DNA of 64,000 bases from Dyadobacter sp. CY347 (GCF_021502655.1 NZ_JAKFFT010000004.1:930001-994000), one strand, 5' to 3'; shown: positions 35,150 through 43,512, counted from the stretch's first letter. The notes: generated from the sequence alone by a model not told the origin. A program made the numbers and translations.

Positions 35150-36562
35150 ATGTTCACAAAAAGCACTGAAAATATTTCCCGGCGGGAGTTTATTAATAGG
35201 GCAGGCCTTGTTGCGGCGGCCGGCATGCTGGCCCCGGAACTTACAAGCGCTTCCCCGGATTTTCCCAAACCCATGAAAGCGATCCGGATCAAAAACGTTA
35301 ATTCCAACTTCGAAAGAGAGCCTTTGAATCCATACCGGTTCAAGGGAAGCGCAATCACAGATAGCTGGCAAGCCATTTCCCTGCTGGAATCCGACTCGGG
35401 GATCAGGAAGATCGGAATCGGGACGCAGGGTGTGTTATGGTCTGATTCAAAAGTTTTTGCCGGACATTCCGAGAGTGCGGGGAATGCATTGATGTACGCT
35501 ATGACCGAGCGCGCTTTGCAAATGATCAAGGGCACTACGTTCTCGGATCCGGTAAAGCTGCTGGATGATATCTTGCCGGAGGTTTTGGCTTATGGTAAAA
35601 AAGTCACCGGCAACCCGGATCTCCGCAAAACATTTGCGCTCAATGCATTGGTGAGCGTCGACAATGCTGCATGGCTTTTATATGCGAAAGAAAATAACAT
35701 TGACCAGTTTGATAAACTTATTCCGGCCGCCTACCAGCCGGGCATGTCCTACAAGCACAAAAAAGTCGCGAGTATCCCTTCATTCAGTGTAGGAACCTCG
35801 GCCGAGCGGATCAAGCAGGCGGCGGATGAAGGTTATTTTATCATGAAATTAAAAACCGGTTCGGCTGGGACGCAGCAGGAAATGATCGAAAAAGATATCG
35901 CTTTCCTAACCGCTGTGCACAAGGCGATCGGACATTACGAAACCCCCTACACGCAGAATGGCAAGATCCCGTATTATTTTGATGCAAACGGGCGATATGA
36001 AAAAAAGGAAACATTGCTGCGCTTTCTGGACCATGCCAAAAAGATCGGTGCCTTTGATCAGATCGCGGTGATCGAAGAGCCATTTGAAGAGCAGAACGAA
36101 GCTTTTGTGGGTGATATGGGCGTGCGCGTAGCTGCGGATGAAAGTGCGCACACGGTTGAAGATGCAGCGCACCGGATCGAATTGGGTTATAGCGCTATTG
36201 CGGTCAAAGCAATTGCTAAAACGCTCAGTATGACCATGAAAATTACGCAGCTGGCCTATGAAAAGAAAGTGCCATGCTTCTGCGCAGACTTAACCGTCAA
36301 TCCGATTTTAGTGGACTGGAACAAGAATGTGGCGGCAAGGTTGCAGCCTTTTCCGGGCATGACCGTTGGTTTACAGGAAACAAATGGTCATCAGTATTAT
36401 AAAAATTGGGAGAAATTAATGACCTATCATCCCAAAAAGGACGCGTCCTGGATCCGTACGCAAAAAGGCGTTTACCTCACTGACGCAACATTTTACGCCG
36501 AAAGCGGTGGCATCCTGACGCCCTCCCAACACTATGAAGAAATGTTTGGAACAGCGCAGTGA
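35150..36562 (+). CDS. Exported enolase-superfamily (mandelate racemase-like) protein, 470 aa
   Basis: Mg2+-dependent enzyme abstracting a proton alpha to a carboxylate, such as a sugar acid dehydratase or epimerase. The N-terminus ISRREFINRAGLVAAAGMLA is a twin-arginine-type signal. After an N-terminal capping domain, the barrel shows the base motif MKLKTG (Lys232, Lys234), and metal ligands Asp277 in YYFDANGRY, Glu308/309 in VIEEPFEEQ and Asp329/Glu330 in AADESAH. A Lys-containing strand (AIAVKAIAKT) follows. The DADLT-type strand reads CADLTVNP. It starts on the other strand from the molybdenum hydroxylase operon, so the two may share a regulatory region. Exported members of this superfamily are unusual; substrate unknown. 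Confidence 0.88.
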   Translation: MFTKSTENISRREFINRAGLVAAAGMLAPELTSASPDFPKPMKAIRIKNVNSNFEREPLNPYRFKGSAITDSWQAISLLESDSGIRKIGIGTQGVLWSDSKVFAGHSESAGNALMYAMTERALQMIKGTTFSDPVKLLDDILPEVLAYGKKVTGNPDLRKTFALNALVSVDNAAWLLYAKENNIDQFDKLIPAAYQPGMSYKHKKVASIPSFSVGTSAERIKQAADEGYFIMKLKTGSAGTQQEMIEKDIAFLTAVHKAIGHYETPYTQNGKIPYYFDANGRYEKKETLLRFLDHAKKIGAFDQIAVIEEPFEEQNEAFVGDMGVRVAADESAHTVEDAAHRIELGYSAIAVKAIAKTLSMTMKITQLAYEKKVPCFCADLTVNPILVDWNKNVAARLQPFPGMTVGLQETNGHQYYKNWEKLMTYHPKKDASWIRTQKGVYLTDATFYAESGGILTPSQHYEEMFGTAQ

Positions 36563-36582
36563 TCTTGGAGCGTGCAGTGGTC

Positions 36583-36882
36583 TCAGAGCGTGATGGGTTG
36601 TGATTCCCTCAGAGATCCTTTCGTGAGCTCCAAAATCCGGCTTCCGATTTTAAAAGAAAAACCTCTGTCAGCTGCGCACTTTTCCGTTGCACTGTAAGCC
36701 ACGAGTTTATGCGCCAATTCGTCGTAGACATATTTACAATGCGATGCAGTTTCTACATTCACGGCATTTACATTCAGTGTTCCTTCCGGCAGACGACTTT
36801 GACCAATGCTAAGACAAATGGTCGTAATGGTTCCGCCAAGTATAACGGAGCTGAGGATAATAGTAGAAATTTTCAGGTTCAT
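36583..36882 (-). CDS. Small membrane-anchored or secreted protein, 99 aa
   Basis: Unrecognised. Residues 5-27 (ISTIILSSVILGGTITTICL) form a signal anchor. The mature part has two cysteines (HCKYVYDELAHKL and ATEKCAADRGF) that could form a disulfide if exported. Start ATG 36880-36882. Convergent with the enolase-superfamily gene (20 bases between stops). It has the same orientation as the two small membrane proteins further upstream at 37.1-37.7 kb but is separated from them by 250 bases. Function unknown. Confidence 0.6.
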   Translation of the reverse strand: MNLKISTIILSSVILGGTITTICLSIGQSRLPEGTLNVNAVNVETASHCKYVYDELAHKLVAYSATEKCAADRGFSFKIGSRILELTKGSLRESQPITL

Positions 36883-37134
36883 GGCTAAGCATATTGAGTA
36901 AACAACGCATTTAAGTCATGACAATTTAGCCCTGCAAACGGTTTAAACCAGATCGTAATTGTTTAACCTGTGCTATCAGCCATCCGGAATGGGATTTCCT
37001 GCGTCTGAAATGTAATTGATGGTTAGCCGAGCTTGCCGAAATTTCATTGTCTATGATCAGACAATAATGCTTCACAGTGTGTTTTGTTTTTGGTTGCCCG
37101 TTTTCATTTGAAGTGAATGATAGGACGCCGTTGA

Positions 37135-37497
37135 TTAAAACCGGGCATTGAGATCTTTTATACGCCTTTCTATCAACACCCTACGCATGTCCGCCATTTC
37201 CTTGTCAAGTTGTTTTGCTTCAATTTCGTCACATTCAGGATCCATTTTTCGCAGTTTCAATTCCTTTACAAATCGGTTGACCCGGTTTTGAAAGTAAGCA
37301 AAGGAGATTTCGCAAGCTACCACTGCGTAAAGCAAATGAAGCAAATAGCCGAACAAGGGGCTCAGTGACACCAGCCAATCTTTGTAGGTGGGATCGCTGA
37401 CTTTGTTTGCGATACTGGTCAAAACAAAGGTGATTCCGGTAACTTTTATAGCTTGTCGTTTTGGAATGCTAGAAGGTTCAGGCAAAACGCGTGTCAT
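37135..37497 (-). CDS. Small membrane protein, 120 aa, second gene of a two-gene unit
   Basis: Unrecognised. It has two likely membrane helices (about residues 18-32, KVTGITFVLTSIAN, weak; and about 45-68, SPLFGYLLHLLYAVVACEIS) followed by a strongly charged cytoplasmic coiled-coil-like tail of about 50 residues (FVKELKLRKMDPECDEIEAK, DKEMADMRRVLIERRIKDLN). It overlaps the upstream 67-aa gene by the 4-base ATGA, so the two are translationally coupled. The coupling implies a joint function, perhaps a membrane complex. No family assignment. Confidence 0.65.
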   Translation of the reverse strand: MTRVLPEPSSIPKRQAIKVTGITFVLTSIANKVSDPTYKDWLVSLSPLFGYLLHLLYAVVACEISFAYFQNRVNRFVKELKLRKMDPECDEIEAKQLDKEMADMRRVLIERRIKDLNARF

Positions 37498-37697
37498 GAA
37501 TTGAGCACTTCCAGTAGTTTTTCAGCAAAACCAGGGGTTGGATGCGCCCCCATTTTAATGGATTTACCAGTTTTAGTATTGGTAACCGTCAGATCAGCAT
37601 TAGTGATAATCTTGTAAAAGAGTTTCGCGGATTTATAAACCACTGCCGCAATTGCTGCGACGATAACCATTGAAGATAAAATATCTAGTGCGTCCAT
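37494..37697 (-). CDS. Small membrane protein, 67 aa, first gene of a two-gene unit
   Basis: One N-terminal membrane helix (residues 7-24, LSSMVIVAAIAAVVYKSA) followed by a beta-strand-like tail, NADLTVTNTKTGKSIKMGAH and FAEKLLEVL. The tail (a 'VTN..TGK.I.M' hairpin then a helix) resembles the small membrane-plus-hairpin effector-associated proteins found with signalling or conflict systems, but this is only a visual likeness. It is divergent from the 51-aa gene at 37839, with 141 bases between holding a putative promoter on the other strand. Coupled to the 120-aa membrane protein. Confidence 0.62.
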   Translation of the reverse strand: MDALDILSSMVIVAAIAAVVYKSAKLFYKIITNADLTVTNTKTGKSIKMGAHPTPGFAEKLLEVLNS

Positions 37698-37791
37698 ATA
37701 GCTGTGATACGTGTGTATTTTTAAGTAATCAACAAATCTAAAAAAGTTTTTCGATCACATCCAATTGCAAACGTTTAATATCGGATATGGA

Positions 37792-37822
37792 TTTGTTTGG
37801 CTGCCAAACAGTTTTATATTTG
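37792..37822 (+). promoter_or_regulatory. Bacteroidota-type promoter (TTTG-N19-TATATTTG)
   Basis: TTTG at 37792-37795 and TATATTTG at 37815-37822, spaced by 19 bases. The ATG of the 51-aa gene follows 16 bases after the -7 box, so the leader would be short. Confidence 0.65.
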
Positions 37823-37838
37823 TTGAAAATACACACCT

Positions 37839-37994
37839 ATGCAGTTGTTTAGTTTGAGAATGCACCTTGCTGCGCTTAGGCAGTTACTGAGGGACAGGTC
37901 GGAGGAGATGACGGAGGATCAGAGATTGGAAATCTGGAATAAGATTGAAGCCTTGCAGGATTTGATAGAGAAGTTGGAATCTTTAAATGATTGA
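37839..37994 (+). CDS. Small helical protein, 51 aa
   Basis: Short open frame with its own promoter. It reads MQLFSLRMHLAALRQLLRDR then EEMTEDQRLEIWNKIEALQD and ends IEKLESLND. It is amphipathic and helix-forming throughout, with Leu/Ile heptad spacing suggesting a coiled coil. Three bases separate its stop (37992-37994) from the ATG of the HTH-like gene at 37998, so the two are almost certainly co-translated. It might be a dimerisation or partner peptide for that protein. No family known to me. Confidence 0.6.
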   Translation: MQLFSLRMHLAALRQLLRDRSEEMTEDQRLEIWNKIEALQDLIEKLESLND

Positions 37995-37997
37995 AAT

Positions 37998-38318
37998 ATG
38001 GTCTTCGAAGATGATAATCAAATGAAAACAACGCCGGACCTGGCGCAAGAAATCGAGCGGTTACTCGCAGGCGCTGATGCTGCTATTAAAGAAGCAACGA
38101 ACTATCTGATCAGCCAGGGCGAAGTGGTTGACCTGGCGGAATGGGTGACTATCAAGGAATATTGTAATCGTTTTAATGTCAAGAATGTTGAAACAGTGGT
38201 AAACTGGATTAACCGTGGCATTATTCCCGCGGAAAATGTGCGGACAATTGAAGAGTTTAATAACACACGCCTTATCAAGGCAATCCCTTACAAGCCTGCA
38301 CCGATACTTCGTTCATAA
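37998..38318 (+). CDS. HTH-like small protein, 106 aa
   Basis: Soluble protein with an N-terminal helical region (DLAQEIERLLAGADAAIKEA) and a C-terminal half resembling a MerR/excisionase-type winged helix: WVTIKEYCNRFNVKNVETVV, NWINRGIIPAENV and then TRLIKAIPY. 'xTIxEYCxRFxVxNxxTVxNWIxRGxIPxExV' is the usual layout, with a helix-turn-helix followed by the wing residues. DNA binding is therefore inferred. An alternative start at the second Met (38022) would shorten it by eight residues. It forms a tight pair with the 51-aa gene. Targets may include the divergent small membrane-protein pair. Confidence 0.68.
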   Translation: MVFEDDNQMKTTPDLAQEIERLLAGADAAIKEATNYLISQGEVVDLAEWVTIKEYCNRFNVKNVETVVNWINRGIIPAENVRTIEEFNNTRLIKAIPYKPAPILRS

Positions 38319-38477
38319 CTTTCGGTAGGATAAATCAAACAATACAGGCGATTGAAGAGCTGCCTGCCGCATATCATTGCTGAGAAGTGCCTGTTCTCTA
38401 AAACATTTCAAAAGATTTAAAAATAATTCCCTCCCAGCCTGTAACGAAATTCGGGTTGGGTCGTCTTTGTATTTGAA

Positions 38478-38996
38478 ATGGATTTACAAGCCTTTAACCA
38501 ACGCATTCTTCCCGTGCAGGGACGCCTTTTCAGATTGGCGCAAATGTTTCTTCGCAACCGCGAGGAGGCCGAAGATGCGATTCAGGATGTGTTGCTAAGG
38601 TTGTGGGCGAACAGGCAGCAGCTGGAAACCTACAACAGTATTGAAGCATTGGCCGTGCAAATGACCAAAAACCTTTGTATGGACAAGCTGAAATCGCATC
38701 ACAAGCAAAAAATGCAAAACGATGCGGATATATCCAGTGTGCAGGCCGGGGACCTTTCCCCGCACCGGCAGCTGGAAAACAGCGACAGCGCGGCGCTTAT
38801 CCATAAGCTCATAGGCGAGTTGCCTGACCAACACAAACTGGTGCTGCATTTGCGCGATGTGGAGGAATACACATTTGAGGAGATTGAGCAGGTTACAGGA
38901 TTGACCAATGCGAACATTCGCACAATCCTTTCGAGGGCGAGGCAGAAGCTTCGGGAGAATTACCTTAAAGCAAACGATTATGAATCAGGATATTGA
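38478..38996 (+). CDS. ECF-type RNA polymerase sigma factor, 172 aa
   Basis: Extracytoplasmic-function sigma-70 factor that redirects RNA polymerase to a stress or envelope regulon. Region 2 (residues about 10-75) reads RLFRLAQMFLRNREEAEDAI then QDVLLRLWANR, with MTKNLCMDKLKSHH at its end. Region 4 (about 110-165) reads LPDQHKLVLHLRDVEEYTFE, EIEQVTGLTNANIRTILSRA and RQKLRENYL, an intact helix-turn-helix. Its last 17 bases overlap the start of the downstream membrane protein, the usual arrangement for a sigma factor and its anti-sigma factor. Two exported DUF4097-like genes follow and are probable members of the same transcript. Confidence 0.93.
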   Translation: MDLQAFNQRILPVQGRLFRLAQMFLRNREEAEDAIQDVLLRLWANRQQLETYNSIEALAVQMTKNLCMDKLKSHHKQKMQNDADISSVQAGDLSPHRQLENSDSAALIHKLIGELPDQHKLVLHLRDVEEYTFEEIEQVTGLTNANIRTILSRARQKLRENYLKANDYESGY

Positions 38997-39753
38997 AAAG
39001 TTATTAGAGAAATATTACGAAGGCGAAACGACCATTAAAGAGGAAAAAGAACTCAAATACTTTTTTCAAACCGGCGATGTTCCGGATCATTTGAAAAGCC
39101 ATGCAGCACAGTTTGGTTATTTTGTGGAGGCCAGGAACGAGCATCCTTCCCTGACATTCGGCAGCGAGTTATTATTATTGCTGGATCCGCCAAAGCAAAG
39201 TCCGGTGCGCAGTTTCGGGAGCTGGCTGGTGCGGATTGCGGCTGGACTGGCGCTCTTAATAGTCGGGTTTTTGGGAGGACGCGCATTTCAGGATCGCAAC
39301 GTGGCAGGTAATCCGTTGATTTCTTCGAAAGAGTCTGTGTCACAGGTTGAAATGAAAAATGTACTGGCTTTTGAAAAAATGAATTCGACCTCGGCCAGCG
39401 AGCGCATTCAGGCGGTTAACCAGAGTTACGACCTGGCCAATGTGGATCAGGAAATTACGCAGCTGCTTATTAATACACTCAATTTTGATCCGAATGTCAA
39501 CGTCAGGCTTGCTGCCTGCCAGGCTTTGCAACGCTTTGATAATGAAGAGAATGTGCCGGAAGCGCTGATGAGGTCCCTGGCCATTCAAACCGATCCTAAC
39601 ATTCAGATCATGATTATCGAAACATTGGTGTCTAACAAAGAAAAGCGGGCGGTTGAGCCTTTCCAGCAACTGGCCAGAAACCAGGAAGTGTTGGAAGTGG
39701 TAAGGCTCAAAGCGCAACAGGGAGTTAGTGAGCTGCGTGCTGCCGACGTCTGA
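38980..39753 (+). CDS. Membrane protein with HEAT-like repeats, probable anti-sigma factor, 257 aa
   Basis: I start at ATG 38980 (MNQDIEKLLEKYYEGETTIK), overlapping the sigma factor gene by 17 bases. The first 75 residues are helical and acidic, with the 'YxxGExxxxEExxLxxFF' pattern of cytoplasmic anti-sigma domains in Bacteroidota. One membrane helix follows (about residues 84-102, WLVRIAAGLALLIVGFLGGR). The C-terminal part (about 150-257) carries two or three HEAT-like repeats (PNVNVRLAACQALQRFDNEE, DPNIQIMIIETLVSNKEKRA). HEAT repeats outside the membrane are unusual for an anti-sigma factor and could sense an envelope protein. Role inferred from position and layout. Confidence 0.82.
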   Translation: MNQDIEKLLEKYYEGETTIKEEKELKYFFQTGDVPDHLKSHAAQFGYFVEARNEHPSLTFGSELLLLLDPPKQSPVRSFGSWLVRIAAGLALLIVGFLGGRAFQDRNVAGNPLISSKESVSQVEMKNVLAFEKMNSTSASERIQAVNQSYDLANVDQEITQLLINTLNFDPNVNVRLAACQALQRFDNEENVPEALMRSLAIQTDPNIQIMIIETLVSNKEKRAVEPFQQLARNQEVLEVVRLKAQQGVSELRAADV

Positions 39754-39807
39754 AAACGCATTCAAGAGATTACGCTTATTTAATCAATTTATATTTTAAT
39801 TAAAACC

Positions 39808-40593
39808 ATGAAAAAAATACTTTTAATAAGTATGGGTTGCTTGTTGTGCCTTGCTCAATCGATGGCCCAAACGCACGAATACAAAGCCAAGCTGGCCAAT
39901 TCGAAAGATAAAAAGGTGACCATTGAAATGGCCGCAAGCCAGGTGAAGATTGAGGGATATGCTGGTGATGAGATTCTGATCCAGGCTTCATCAGGGTTTG
40001 AAGCGCCGCCTGAACGCGCAAAGGGCTTGAAACCATTGTATTACGTCGGTGTCGACAACACGGGGATCGGTCTGTCGGTTACTACGGATGCGGGCGGCCT
40101 CAAAGTCGAGAAAGTAACGCGTAAGGAGGCAAAATACACGATCCGGTTGCCGAAGCAGGTTTCAGTCCTTTTTCAGGAAGTGAACTGGCAGGGCGGTTCC
40201 AAAATTACGATCAGCAATATGGACGGAGATCTTGAAGTCAAGACCAATGTTGCTAATATTCTGATGAACAATGTTACCGGCCCGGTAGTGGCCAATTCGA
40301 CCAGCGGTGATGTGCAAGTGGTTTTTTCCAACCTGAATCAAAGCAAACCGACGGCGATTTCGTCCATCAGCGGCGAGGTGGATGTGACTTTACCGGCAAC
40401 TGCCAAATCCACGATGAAGCTGCGTTCCATTAATGGCGAAATGTACACGGATTTTGATCTGGGCACCAGGAACACGAAAGACGGGCTTTCCAAAGTGGGC
40501 GGCGGAAGCAACATTGAAGGCACGACGAACGGTGGTGGGGTTGAAATGCAGCTCAACACGATCAGCGGCAACATTTACATCAGAAAAAAATAA
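39808..40593 (+). CDS. Exported DUF4097-like beta-helix protein, copy 1, 261 aa
   Basis: Signal peptide at residues 1-21 (cleavage after SMA), then a right-handed beta-helix-like series of short strands of the DUF4097/putative adhesin type: ITISNMDGDLEVKTNVANIL, VANSTSGDVQVVFSN, ISSISGEVDVTLPA, LRSINGEMYTDFDLG and LNTISGNIYIRKK. The repeated 'S-(I/M)-(S/N/D)-G-(D/E)' turns are the family's hallmark. It follows the ECF sigma / anti-sigma pair by 54 bases and precedes its paralog by 20, suggesting that these are regulon members encoded in cis. Precise function unknown. Confidence 0.87.
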   Translation: MKKILLISMGCLLCLAQSMAQTHEYKAKLANSKDKKVTIEMAASQVKIEGYAGDEILIQASSGFEAPPERAKGLKPLYYVGVDNTGIGLSVTTDAGGLKVEKVTRKEAKYTIRLPKQVSVLFQEVNWQGGSKITISNMDGDLEVKTNVANILMNNVTGPVVANSTSGDVQVVFSNLNQSKPTAISSISGEVDVTLPATAKSTMKLRSINGEMYTDFDLGTRNTKDGLSKVGGGSNIEGTTNGGGVEMQLNTISGNIYIRKK

Positions 40594-40613
40594 CCATCCT
40601 GGCCATATCAGTT

Positions 40614-41315
40614 ATGAAAAACAGACTATTAATATGCATTCTTGCTCTGCTCGCAGGTCCTTTATCTGCCCAGAAAATCATTGAGAAAAAGCTGCCCTAC
40701 AAAGACGGGCAATCCGCAAACCTGAACTTGAAATTTGCCGACAGCATTCAGGTTCGATATTGGGACAAACCGGAAGTTTATGTAAAGATCCGCGCCGTGA
40801 TCAATAATAACAAGCTAAACGACGCACTGCTCGTAACCGACCGCGCTACGGCGGACGAAGTGATTCTGGAGGTCGGGTTTGATGATGTGTTGCTCAAACA
40901 AGGGAAGGCGGAAGATTGTCCGGGAAACAACCGCAGTTCCTGGAATGATAAGGACGGAAAAGAGAGGTATTATTTGTGTAAAGAAATTCATTATCAGGTG
41001 TTTCTGCCGCGCAATGCTAAACTAAAACTTGAAACCATCGATGGGAACATTGACATTCAGGGCGCAAGCACGACCGTTTATGCGAAAACAATCAGCGGAT
41101 TTGTGGATATGAGCTGGCCAAAATCCAAGGGCATCAACGTTGCTTTAAAAACAATCACCGGAGAAGTTTATTCCGATTTTGACATTGATTTTAAAGACAA
41201 AAAGCAGAAAAACCCGATCGTAGGTTATTTGCTGGAAGGCACACTGAACGGCGGCGGGCCGGAAGTGAAACTTGAATCTATCAGCAATGATGTGTATCTG
41301 AGGAGTAAAGAATAG
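40614..41315 (+). CDS. Exported DUF4097-like beta-helix protein, copy 2, 233 aa
   Basis: Paralog of the preceding gene in the same operon. Signal peptide at residues 1-19 (cleavage after LSA). Strands include LKLETIDGNIDIQGASTTVY, AKTISGFVDMSWPKS, ALKTITGEVYSDFDIDF and ESISNDVYLRSKE, closely matching the end of copy 1 ('YTDFDLG' versus 'YSDFDIDF', 'LEGTLNGGGPEVKLESIS' versus its counterpart). One disulfide is possible (Cys in EDCPGN and LCKEIHY). A GC-rich hairpin follows the stop at 41346-41372. Confidence 0.85.
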   Translation: MKNRLLICILALLAGPLSAQKIIEKKLPYKDGQSANLNLKFADSIQVRYWDKPEVYVKIRAVINNNKLNDALLVTDRATADEVILEVGFDDVLLKQGKAEDCPGNNRSSWNDKDGKERYYLCKEIHYQVFLPRNAKLKLETIDGNIDIQGASTTVYAKTISGFVDMSWPKSKGINVALKTITGEVYSDFDIDFKDKKQKNPIVGYLLEGTLNGGGPEVKLESISNDVYLRSKE

Positions 41316-41345
41316 TCTTAAAAGTTTTATTAGCCATGAACCGGT

Positions 41346-41372
41346 AGGGCTGTGCGCGTTGCGTATAGCCCT
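41346..41372 (+). terminator. Hairpin after the sigma/DUF4097 operon
   Basis: AGGGCT and AGCCCT arms, extended by TGCGC/GCGTA with one wobble around a three-base loop. There is no real T tract, so it may be a weak or factor-assisted terminator. Confidence 0.45.
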
Positions 41373-41541
41373 CATCGCATATTTCCCCGTTGAGATTACA
41401 TTACACCCAGAAAAAACGCCATCTCACCCCAAAAATAAAAATGCGAGAAAATGAATAATTATAATTGCATTCAGTTAAGGAAGGAGTTTGCTTATCTCAC
41501 CTTGATTTAGTCACATTATCATTATTTATTGAAAATCGCAC

Positions 41542-41751
41542 ATGAGAACACAAAGTAAGTATTTAGAGGAGATTAACAGGTTGCTTGCAGATTATCTTCG
41601 GGAAATTGAGAATTCAGATCTAAAACCTTTATCCGCCCAGGTCTATCAGGTTCAATCAAAGAATTTTGTAAGATGGATCAATGGCGAATTCACGCCAGGG
41701 GAAGTGAAGAAATCCAAAAAAGAGGCGCAGGAAAGAGCTGAAAGAAACTAG
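41542..41751 (+). CDS. Small conserved-looking protein with WxxGEFxPGE motif, 69 aa
   Basis: Short soluble protein. The N-terminal helix is SKYLEEINRLLADYLREIEN, then SAQVYQVQSKNFVRWINGEF and TPGEVKKSKKEAQERAERN. The 'FVRWxxGxFxPG' segment recurs as a short N-terminal module in Bacteroidota proteins, some of them nuclease- or defence-related, but here it stands alone. The end is very basic. It may bind nucleic acid (inference). It lies alone between the sigma/DUF4097 operon and a two-component system, with AT-rich flanks. Confidence 0.6.
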   Translation: MRTQSKYLEEINRLLADYLREIENSDLKPLSAQVYQVQSKNFVRWINGEFTPGEVKKSKKEAQERAERN

Positions 41752-42123
41752 GCCTGCCGTTCATTAATGAAGTCGCTCCTCTGTTACAACACATTGCAAA
41801 AATAAGCGCATTACCTGCTCTCGTTCCTCTAATTGCCTTCTCCCGGTATCTCAACGCCGCATCTAAAACACAAAACACCTTCACGGCAGGACCGGAAGGT
41901 GTAAGATATACTCAACGTTTATAACGTATTTCATACGTTCACTCCTAAATCATTCTTTCTGCCAACGCACAAGCCATAACGGTTGAAAGAATATACAAAT
42001 TTACAATGTGGAAGCAACATTAATTGTAGATAGCTGTGAATTCTCTTGTAGCGATTTCTCTACATCGCTGGTGATTTTTTTTTAGGTAGATTTGGTTTTT
42101 TGGGAGTACAGTATTGAACGTAC
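41752..42123. other. Intergenic region upstream of the two-component system
   Basis: About 370 bases without a gene. The only structure is an imperfectly spaced hairpin, ACACCTTC (41875-41882) / GAAGGTGT (41895-41902). The last 120 bases are AT-rich and presumably hold the kinase promoter, but no TAnnTTTG box was located with confidence. Confidence 0.5.
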
Positions 42124-43434
42124 ATGAATTTATCTTTTATTGATTGGCCCGTTCAAAAACAGTTGGCTGAGGAATCAAACGCCCTCAACATCGCGCGTAT
42201 CAAGGTGCTATCATTAACTCTTCATCTGAGACTGATCACCACCGTCATGTTGCTTGTGTTTTATATTCTTGAAGATCATGCTTTCCAAACCAAACGGATC
42301 GGATTGTTGCTCGTGGTGGTGATCCTGTACTACATTGCCCTGCGTTTGGGGCTGAACTGGAAAAAGGCCATACACATAGCCATATTGATTTTTCTGGCCA
42401 TAATCTGGTCTAATCTCGTCTTTTATAAGGAAGGTTTTCACGTCGTGACGCTTCAGTATGTCGTGATCATCAGCATTTATGCATTCTATGGACTGGGAAA
42501 CAAGTGGGGGCTTTTCTATTCGATGGTCGCTATTTTGCCCTTCTTCGTTTACATGTATCTCGAACATCAGCTCGGGGCAGCCATTCCCTGGGGACCGGTA
42601 GGCGTGAGCAGAATAACGGTCGCGATCCTGCTTTTACATAATTTCTTCTTCCTCTTTCTGATAAACTATTACTTTTTCAACTCCTTTTACGCAACAATTT
42701 CGGCACTCGATGCGCGCACAACGGAGCTTACTTCAAGTCTTGCTTTTCAGGAAGAGTCGCAGCGTAAGCTGGAATCGGAGTTCAGTCACCAGAAACTATT
42801 GCTGGCCAGTATTTCCCATGATATTAAAAGCCCGCTGCGTTTCTTAATGGCAACAACAGGTCGTCTGGCCAAAAGCAATCCCGACCTGCCAACGATCCGG
42901 GCCATCAGCCAGTCGAGTTACCGGCTGTATCATTTTATGAAAAACCTGCTGGAATACACACAGTTCCGTTACAGAAACACCCGGGTGACATTCAACTATC
43001 TGGATGTGCATGAGCTGGTTGATCAAAAGTTTGCGATTTTTATGGCGGAGGCTGAAAGCAGCGGCAATACATTTCTCAACACAGTTTCCCAGGGGGTGAT
43101 CCTCAGAAACAATGTACAACTGCTGAGCATTGTGCTTCATAACCTGATTGATAATGCGAATAAGGTGACGACCAAGGGAATAATTGAAGTGACCCATATC
43201 GATTACCGCGACGCGCTTCACCTGGTCATCAGGGACACAGGCCCCGGAATGGATCCGGCGATCATACGCTGGCTCAACAGCGACGCGAAAGTTCCGGGCG
43301 CTGAACTGGATCCGGAAAGCTTTGGAATGGGACTCGTTATAGTCAAAGAAGTAAGCGCATTGATCAACGCACGGCTGATGGCGGAACGCAACAAAATACA
43401 AGGCACTTCGATTCATATCATTTTTCAAAAATGA
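42124..43434 (+). CDS. Membrane sensor histidine kinase, 436 aa
   Basis: Five or six membrane helices occupy residues about 28-190 (LLVVVILYYIALRLGL, YVVIISIYAFYGLG, ILLLHNFFFLFLINYYF), with almost no periplasmic loop, so it probably senses membrane or intramembrane cues. A coiled coil follows (195-225). HisKA contains His232 in LLASISHDIKSPLRF. HATPase_c contains the N box VLHNLIDNANKV, G1 box RDTGPGMDP and G2 box FGMGLVIVKE. The response regulator gene begins 78 bases later, so they form a two-component pair. A HisKA kinase paired with a NarL/LuxR-type regulator is a common Bacteroidota combination. Signal and targets unknown. Confidence 0.92.
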   Translation: MNLSFIDWPVQKQLAEESNALNIARIKVLSLTLHLRLITTVMLLVFYILEDHAFQTKRIGLLLVVVILYYIALRLGLNWKKAIHIAILIFLAIIWSNLVFYKEGFHVVTLQYVVIISIYAFYGLGNKWGLFYSMVAILPFFVYMYLEHQLGAAIPWGPVGVSRITVAILLLHNFFFLFLINYYFFNSFYATISALDARTTELTSSLAFQEESQRKLESEFSHQKLLLASISHDIKSPLRFLMATTGRLAKSNPDLPTIRAISQSSYRLYHFMKNLLEYTQFRYRNTRVTFNYLDVHELVDQKFAIFMAEAESSGNTFLNTVSQGVILRNNVQLLSIVLHNLIDNANKVTTKGIIEVTHIDYRDALHLVIRDTGPGMDPAIIRWLNSDAKVPGAELDPESFGMGLVIVKEVSALINARLMAERNKIQGTSIHIIFQK

Positions 43435-43512
43435 CTTTATTGTAGTCCAACTTCTACGTATTTTTCCTCGATATTAAATTACTTTTAGAGGAAATAAGAA
43501 ATAACAGCGTTG

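Noticed and set aside
42844..43428. 194-codon minus-strand frame inside the membrane histidine kinase
   Set aside because: Antisense to the conserved HATPase region, which is plainly coding on the plus strand.
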